Source: Treponema rectale
GTDB taxonomy: Bacteria > Spirochaetota > Spirochaetia > Treponematales > Treponemataceae
DNA length: 64,000 nt
Reading direction: 5' to 3'
NCBI RefSeq assembly: GCF_014202035.1
Contig: NZ_JACHFR010000002.1
Coordinates: 825,816-889,815 of the forward strand
Positions within the stretch are counted from its first letter, which is position 1, and the number at the start of each line of letters is the position of its first letter. This document shows positions 59,169-64,000 of this stretch, in pieces. Made by a program: the position numbers and the translations under genes. The notes beneath the pieces were generated by a model. It searched no databases, was not told the origin of the DNA, and saw only the letters and a program-made list of their open reading frames with translations.

Positions 59169-59627
59169 CTATTTAATTTTCAAGATTTCTTCTTCCGAAA
59201 GTCCTGTGCTTTTCATAATTGTCTGCACAGATACACCTTCTTTAAGAAGTATTTCAGCCGTTTCAACCCTGGCATTACGTGTTCCTTCTTCCAGTCCGGC
59301 TGCATGTCCCCGGCGTTCAGCTTCTTCCGTCTTTACCTGTATGTCCGTTTCGTAGTCATATTCGTTGAATACCATGCTTATTACCTCCGAAGCCTTGCGA
59401 CGCAGGTAATCGGGAAGAAGGTTCTGCTTCTGCGCCTTAAGTACTGCCCTTGTCATGAAGTCTGATGCTCCGCTGCTTTTTTCCTCTTCTACAAGGCTGA
59501 TAAATTTTACATAATTATCCAGCGGCTGGCAAGAAGAAAAGTCCAGCGTACATTCCGGATGTTTTATGTTGAACACCTTTACGTTAAGCTCCAGGGGAAC
59601 TTCACTTCCTCCCTTTTTATCAATGTG
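59169..59627 (-). pseudogene. 5'-truncated remnant of an Rpn-family nuclease/transposase gene
   Basis: The reverse strand encodes the C-terminal part of an Rpn (PD-(D/E)XK) family protein. From about 59627 it reads IDKKGGSEVPLELNVKVFNI and continues through CTLDFSSCQPLDNYVKFISL to a charged tail ending LSEEEILKIK. The same sequence appears at 63841-64000 in the other copy with few changes. Upstream of IDKK the match ends and an in-frame stop is met, so the catalytic N-terminal half is missing. It is inverted relative to the other copy. Short starts at GTG or ATG within it (e.g. 59576) would give only a fragment. Confidence 0.85.
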
Positions 59628-59911
59628 GCCATTGCTGTTTCAAATATTGAAAAAATTTATGTATTCGTCTTTTTATGTAAATTTTCGCAAAAATTATTTT
59701 GAATATTGATTTTTTTTAAAACACAAATTTGTAAGCGCTCATACACTTACTTTTTGAAAAGGTTTTCATAACTTCCGGAAATTTGAAGCATTTTCATCCG
59801 GAATGTAATCTGCTGACGGAATTGTGCTAATGAATGATTTTTTATTTATGGTTCGTATAAAAATTCACTCTTAACATTTTTCTACAGAAAAAAAGTAAAA
59901 AGGGGGAAACA
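59628..59911. other. AT-rich gap before the fibronectin-type lipoprotein
   Basis: I see no gene here. It contains an inverted repeat GTAAGCGCTCATACACTTAC (59731-59750), GTAAG...CTTAC, whose left part resembles LacI/CcpA-type half-operators (TGTAAGCGCT). A promoter for the next gene must be here, but no clean pair is visible. Confidence in the operator is low. Confidence 0.5.
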
Positions 59912-62900
59912 ATGGTTGCAAAGTTAAGACACGGTTTTGCTGTTCTTTGTGGGGCAGCAATAATTTTTGCATCATGTTCATCGGGAGGCGGCTCTTCAGG
60001 AGGCGGCTCATCAACAAATGCATCTCTCGCTTTCAGTGAGGATGTTACAGTTACAGATTCTGCAAATACTCTGACTGTTTCTGATGTAGTTCCATATTCA
60101 GAAAAAAGTTTTGGAGTTTATGTTAAGGACGGAGTGCCTTCAGATATTACTGTTGTTTCAGATTCAGCAGAAATTTCTGTAAGTGCAACGGAATTTTCAG
60201 AAGCAGCAGACAGTACTTCTGGAGAGTATCTTTCAACAGTAACTTACGCACTCAACGGCTTTGAAGATGCTTCTGCTGTTATTACTGTTACAGTTGGAAT
60301 TGACGGGGCTGATACTCTTGTAGGAAAAATTAATCTTTCTGCTACTGTTGCAGATGCTGTAGATTCTTATAAGGTCAGCAATCTTGTTCAGACTCTTGAT
60401 GAAGATTCTAATCCAACTTCAGATCATAATGTTTCTTTATCATGGACTTTGCCGGAAGATGTTTCTGTTTCGAGACTTTTCTATCGTGTAGTTCAGACTT
60501 CTGAAGGAGGAGAAGATGTTTCAGAAGACGATGCTTATGATTCTGGAATCGTAGAAATTTCTGCTGATGCAGACAGTCTTACTACATCAGGTATAATTCC
60601 ATCAAGTTCAGAATTTATGGTTTATATTTATACTCTTACTGCAGACGGCTGGTCTGTAACTTCAGTTGAAGGGGTAAAGACAGCAGCTGATTGTACTCCA
60701 CCGGAAACACCTTCTGTTACGGCAACTGAAACTTCCGACCATTCTCTTACATTCTCATGGACTGATCCTTCAGATACAGACTTTGATTATCTGACTGTTA
60801 CTACAGACGGAAAGCAGATTGATGGAACAACTGCTGTAACAGTTCCGGAAAAAATTTCCGCTGGTGTTCAGACTGTAACCTTCTCAAAACTTGCTGCAGG
60901 AACTGAATATTCATTTACCTTTACTTTTTTTGATTTATCCGGAAATTCAACTACAGTAAATGTTTCCGAAAGTACTGCTGCTGATGAAACAGTGCCTTCA
61001 GCTGTAACTGCTCTTTCTGCAGTAGCAGGCCGTTCCAGTGTAACTCTCAGCTGGACAGCATCTGCAAGTGACGACGTAAAGGAATACAGTGTTTACGTTG
61101 ATGATGCAGCTGAAGCTTCCGTAACGGTAACTGGAACTACGGCAACTTTTTCTGATTTAACTGCAGGAATTGAGTATTCATTTGCCGTAAAGGCATTTGA
61201 TTATGACGGTAATGAAAGTGAATCAGTTTCTGTAAGTGCAACTCCTGTAATTCCGGCAGCAACGGAGGTAAGTGCAGCCGTTCAGTATACCGGTTCAGTT
61301 CTTGTAACCTGGACAGATACAACTGTTCAGGAAGATGGAATTACTTACAGTTATAAGGTAACATGCAGTGACGATGCTGTAGAGGCAGTTACTGTTGAAA
61401 GCGGTGTCCAGCAGGCACATTTTACAGGTCTTACTGTTGGAAATAATTACTCATTTACTGTAACAGTTGTTGATTCAAACAGCGTTGAGTGTAGTTCTCT
61501 TGATACTGAAAGCGTAACAGCTAAGACAGTAATCTGGCAGATTTTAAGTGGATACAGTTCAGACAGATATCTTGCGTGGGCATCAAGTTCTTCAAGTACA
61601 GTTTGTTATAACACTGCTGCAGTAGCAACTTCTGCAAATCCTACAGCATATTTCTGGATTGTTCGTCCGTCATTAAGCGGAACAGACGGCTACTTCTCTC
61701 TTGAAGCTGCAACAGATGAATCAGGTGTCGGTACAGGTTACTTCCTGTATTATGATACAAACAGCCGTTCTTATGTTGCATATAATGGAACATGGGGAAG
61801 TGGAAATGGTGCTCCTTATGCAATGGTTGCAACATTGACTGGTATAGAAAATGGTGGTTCATCTTATATTACTGATAATGTACAGGCTTCATTTAAATTG
61901 GATTCTTCAAGTTACGGTAGTGCCTGGAGTAAGATTGTATGTGAAAAAGATTCTTATTACATTCAGCATGCAAGCCTTACTTACAGCATGATACCTTCAT
62001 CAACTTCAGAAGACAGTGCTGGTTGCGGTGCATTCCAGGTTTCTTCAATTTCCTATGCTGACGCAGACTATTACACTGACGGAGCACCTGATGCAGTTAC
62101 AGATCTTGCTTCTGCTGATGTATCAACAACATCAGTTACTCTTACCTATACAGAACCAGGTAATGCAGATTTAAGTTTTGTACGCATCAGTTATACACCT
62201 GAAAGCGGAACTGCAAGCACTGTAGATATTGCAGCCGGTTCAAACGGAACAACTCTTACAGGTCTTACAAAGGGAGTTACATATACAATTACAGCAACTG
62301 CCTATGACGTTTACGGAAATGCATCCAGTGCAACAGATGAACTTACAGTTTCTACATTAAACCTCACAAATATTCCGACAAATGTAGCTGCAACAGCCCG
62401 CTTTACAGGAGAAATCCTTGTAACTTGGGATAGAGCAGAAGATGATACTTCTTCATCCTGGCAGTACAAAGTTGTTTGTTCAGATGACGGCGTAGATGAG
62501 CAAAGCTTTACAAGCCTTACATCTTATGCAGGAACTTATGCAAATGAAGCTGCCGGTGTAGCACAATTTACAGGACTTACAAGTGGTACTTCTTACACAT
62601 TCACTGTTTACGCAAGTGAGGACGGAGAAAACTGGAATAATGATGGAACTGTAAGTGCTACGGCTGCCACAGTAACAAAGCAGATAATTTCAAGAAATGC
62701 TGAGGTCAAGCTCTCTGACCAGAATAATAAGCAGCTGAATACTTCAGGTGCTGCAAACTTGCTTATGTGTCAGTGGTCTACCGGGGGCGGAACTGGTGTA
62801 TGGAATATTTATCCTGCAATGGATGGAAGCATTACATCAGCACATACAGTTACATTGAGTGATGAAAGTGTAAAAGAAGGTGTTTATGATACTTTCTCTG

Positions 62901-63214
62901 TTTATCATACAAATAAAGGTTATCTTACAATTAATGCAGAAAATCTGACTGAGACTGCATCAACTACTTTAGGTGCAAATATTTCATTCAGCACGTCTGC
63001 TTCAACAGATTCAACTGGTGAATCTACATTCTTCATGGGATATAGCTCTGTTGGTGATACTTATTATACTTTGAGACTGAATGTAAGTTCAGCAAATTTT
63101 GCTTTAGGCTGTACAGACGCAAATGATAATAATACTGAAATTCTTTATTATAATGATGCAACGTCTGCAACCTGTGAAAACCAGCAGTTTGCCTGGTACT
63201 TTGAAGACAACTGA
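59912..63214 (+). CDS. Giant lipoprotein with fibronectin type III repeats
   Basis: A 1100-residue lipoprotein (lipobox IFASCSSG, then a Gly/Ser linker). I count about six FN3-like units: DHNVSLSWTLP, DHSLTFSWTDPSD, RSSVTLSWTASASDD, GSVLVTWTDTTVQE, TSVTLTYTEPGN and GEILVTWDRAEDD. Two non-FN3 blocks interleave and end the protein, each opening with a KxxIWQILSG/KQIISRN-type strand and rich in Y/S/W. They could be beta-trefoil-like sugar-binding domains, though the family is not certain. No catalytic motif is visible. It is likely an adhesin or glycan-binding surface protein. GGGGG lies before ATG 59912. A strong terminator follows. Confidence 0.85.
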   Translation: MVAKLRHGFAVLCGAAIIFASCSSGGGSSGGGSSTNASLAFSEDVTVTDSANTLTVSDVVPYSEKSFGVYVKDGVPSDITVVSDSAEISVSATEFSEAADSTSGEYLSTVTYALNGFEDASAVITVTVGIDGADTLVGKINLSATVADAVDSYKVSNLVQTLDEDSNPTSDHNVSLSWTLPEDVSVSRLFYRVVQTSEGGEDVSEDDAYDSGIVEISADADSLTTSGIIPSSSEFMVYIYTLTADGWSVTSVEGVKTAADCTPPETPSVTATETSDHSLTFSWTDPSDTDFDYLTVTTDGKQIDGTTAVTVPEKISAGVQTVTFSKLAAGTEYSFTFTFFDLSGNSTTVNVSESTAADETVPSAVTALSAVAGRSSVTLSWTASASDDVKEYSVYVDDAAEASVTVTGTTATFSDLTAGIEYSFAVKAFDYDGNESESVSVSATPVIPAATEVSAAVQYTGSVLVTWTDTTVQEDGITYSYKVTCSDDAVEAVTVESGVQQAHFTGLTVGNNYSFTVTVVDSNSVECSSLDTESVTAKTVIWQILSGYSSDRYLAWASSSSSTVCYNTAAVATSANPTAYFWIVRPSLSGTDGYFSLEAATDESGVGTGYFLYYDTNSRSYVAYNGTWGSGNGAPYAMVATLTGIENGGSSYITDNVQASFKLDSSSYGSAWSKIVCEKDSYYIQHASLTYSMIPSSTSEDSAGCGAFQVSSISYADADYYTDGAPDAVTDLASADVSTTSVTLTYTEPGNADLSFVRISYTPESGTASTVDIAAGSNGTTLTGLTKGVTYTITATAYDVYGNASSATDELTVSTLNLTNIPTNVAATARFTGEILVTWDRAEDDTSSSWQYKVVCSDDGVDEQSFTSLTSYAGTYANEAAGVAQFTGLTSGTSYTFTVYASEDGENWNNDGTVSATAATVTKQIISRNAEVKLSDQNNKQLNTSGAANLLMCQWSTGGGTGVWNIYPAMDGSITSAHTVTLSDESVKEGVYDTFSVYHTNKGYLTINAENLTETASTTLGANISFSTSASTDSTGESTFFMGYSSVGDTYYTLRLNVSSANFALGCTDANDNNTEILYYNDATSATCENQQFAWYFEDN

Positions 63215-63253
63215 TGTTTTGAGTTTTAATTCAAATTAACAGACTGATTTTCT

Positions 63254-63291
63254 CCCCGCATTCTATCCCCGGAGTGCGGGGATTTTTTTTT
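63254..63291 (+). terminator. Rho-independent terminator
   Basis: CCCCGCA (63254-63260) pairs with TGCGGGG (63275-63281), followed by a long T-run. Confidence 0.88.
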
Positions 63292-63335
63292 CTGTATTTG
63301 TGCAGATTTTTAAAATTCAGTGCAAATATATATGT

Positions 63336-64000
63336 ATGGAAAAAGAAAATGAAAACCGAACGGTTAAGGACAGTCTCTTCGTAGACTATTTTTCAAAGGA
63401 TGCAGTTGTTGGAAAGAAAAACTTCATTGAACTGTACAACTGCATTTCCGGAAATTCCCTTTCGCCTGAAGGTACGGTTCTTGAAGACGTAAAGATTGAG
63501 CAGGTAATCTACAAGTCTTTCTGCAACGACATATCCATGCTCGTCAACGGAAAACTTGTAGTCCTTCTGGAGCACCAGTCTTCAGTAAACGAGAACATGC
63601 CCCTGCGCTTTCTGATTGAGGGGGTAGTACAAACCCTCAAAACGGCGAAGTCAAGGCTTTAAGCGTTAGCGTGCCTTGACTCGACGTATTTACTGTTCCC
63701 GCATCTATGAAAGGATCGTGGATTCAAGGCTCAAGTTTTCAACGGAGCGAAAGATGATTCCTTCCCCGGAGTTCTACGTCATCTACAACGGAAGCAGGAA
63801 CTATCCTCCGCAGAAAATACTCAGGCTGTCGGATTCCTTCATTGATAAAAAGGCAGGAAGTGAAGTTCCCCTGGAGCTTAACGTAAAGGTGTTCAACATA
63901 AAGCATCCGGAATGTACGCTGGACTTTTCTTCTTGCCAGCCGCTGGATAATTATGTAAAATTTATCAGCCTTGTAGAAGAAGAAAAAAGCAGCGGAGCAT
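63336..64000 (+). pseudogene. Rpn-family nuclease/transposase gene split by a 73-bp repeat insertion (runs off the end)
   Basis: The start MEKENENRTVKDSLFVDYFS and FVDYFSKDAVVGKKNFIELY are the N-terminus of a PD-(D/E)XK (PDDEXK_2) family protein. The catalytic marks NDISMLVNGKLVVLLEHQSS follow. At 63615 the reading enters the palindromic repeat and stops at 63662. Removing 63618-63690, a 73-base insertion with an ATT duplicated at each side, restores LRFLIYCSRIYERIVDS and a continuous frame to the end of the window (DNYVKFISLVEEEKSSGA). I chose ATG 63336 over an upstream TTG. The gene is therefore interrupted, or recently so. Rpn proteins are DNA nucleases that stimulate recombination. Confidence 0.85.
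63615..63688 (+). repeat. 74-bp palindromic repeat, copy 2 (inside the Rpn gene)
   Basis: Identical, on the opposite strand, to 4068-4141. The core 63618-63687 (70 bases) is flanked by ATT at 63615-63617 and at 63688-63690, as expected for a 3-bp target-site duplication. It contains GAGGG...CCCTC and the 8-bp pair GTCAAGGC...GCCTTGAC. Confidence 0.9.

Noticed and set aside
59731-59750. LacI/CcpA operator before the fibronectin-type gene
   Set aside because: The match is only to a half-site and the palindrome is short; kept as a low-confidence note within the gap entry.
59912-63214. Complete composite transposon bounded by the two Rpn copies
   Set aside because: One Rpn copy is truncated, the other interrupted and incomplete in the window, and no shared terminal repeats or target duplications were seen, so transposition as a unit cannot be claimed.

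Overview
The window reads as chromosome of a host-associated spirochaete, most likely a gut or rumen Treponema. The evidence is moderate-to-low GC, many signal-peptide lipoproteins, beta-barrel-like proteins, two large chemoreceptors, hflK/hflC with a spirochaete-type partner, a type III glutamine synthetase, Rpn-family nucleases and a galactan-degradation locus. This assignment is inference from gene content; no rRNA or species marker is present. There is one tRNA (Gln-TTG), and no CRISPR array, prophage or complete insertion sequence was seen.

Layout. 0-4 kb: a large unknown protein, a CorA-like transporter with an altered GMN motif, and a secreted SUMF1-like protein, then a repeat-rich gap. 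4.4-10.4 kb: phosphoesterase, hisC, proS, secreted unknown, GerMN-domain protein, tRNA-Gln. 10.5-14.1 kb: hflK-hflC followed by a membrane protein that looks like a pseudokinase. 14.1-17.2 kb: small genes (YgbA_NO-like protein, two membrane proteins, YchJ-like SEC-C protein, TrmH-type methyltransferase). 17.3-19.4 kb: a MITE-like repeat and a chemoreceptor whose ribosome-binding site lies in a 21-bp inverted repeat. 19.4-22.3 kb (minus): purM-argC-outer-membrane protein. 22.5-28.6 kb: lipoprotein, orphan adenine methylase, YgiQ radical SAM, hemolysin III-like, phosphohexomutase. 28.7-31.7 kb (minus): rex-serC-serA, with three Rex-type operators in the divergent region before a beta-helix lipoprotein. 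34-38.5 kb: two HAD phosphatases, an SmtB-type repressor with its operator and a P1B ATPase, then pth. 38.5-45.8 kb: chemoreceptor, type III glutamine synthetase behind a terminator-like leader, unknowns, AEC carrier. 45.9-50.3 kb (minus): heterodimeric ABC exporter and acyl-ACP thioesterase.

50.3-59.1 kb is the most distinctive functional region. An operon holds a modular secreted GH53 galactanase, a large beta-barrel, two lipoproteins and a second, lipid-anchored GH53. A separate lipoprotein transcription unit follows. The two units share an ATCAAC...GTTGAT operator at their promoters, and the second has four tandem perfect hairpins in its leader. The model is surface capture and cleavage of beta-1,4-galactan, with uptake through the barrel. 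59.1-64 kb: a truncated Rpn nuclease remnant, a 1100-residue fibronectin-III lipoprotein, and an Rpn gene split by a 73-bp palindromic repeat insertion. An identical 74-bp copy of that repeat (with flanks) lies at 4.07 kb and a shorter copy at 45.8 kb.
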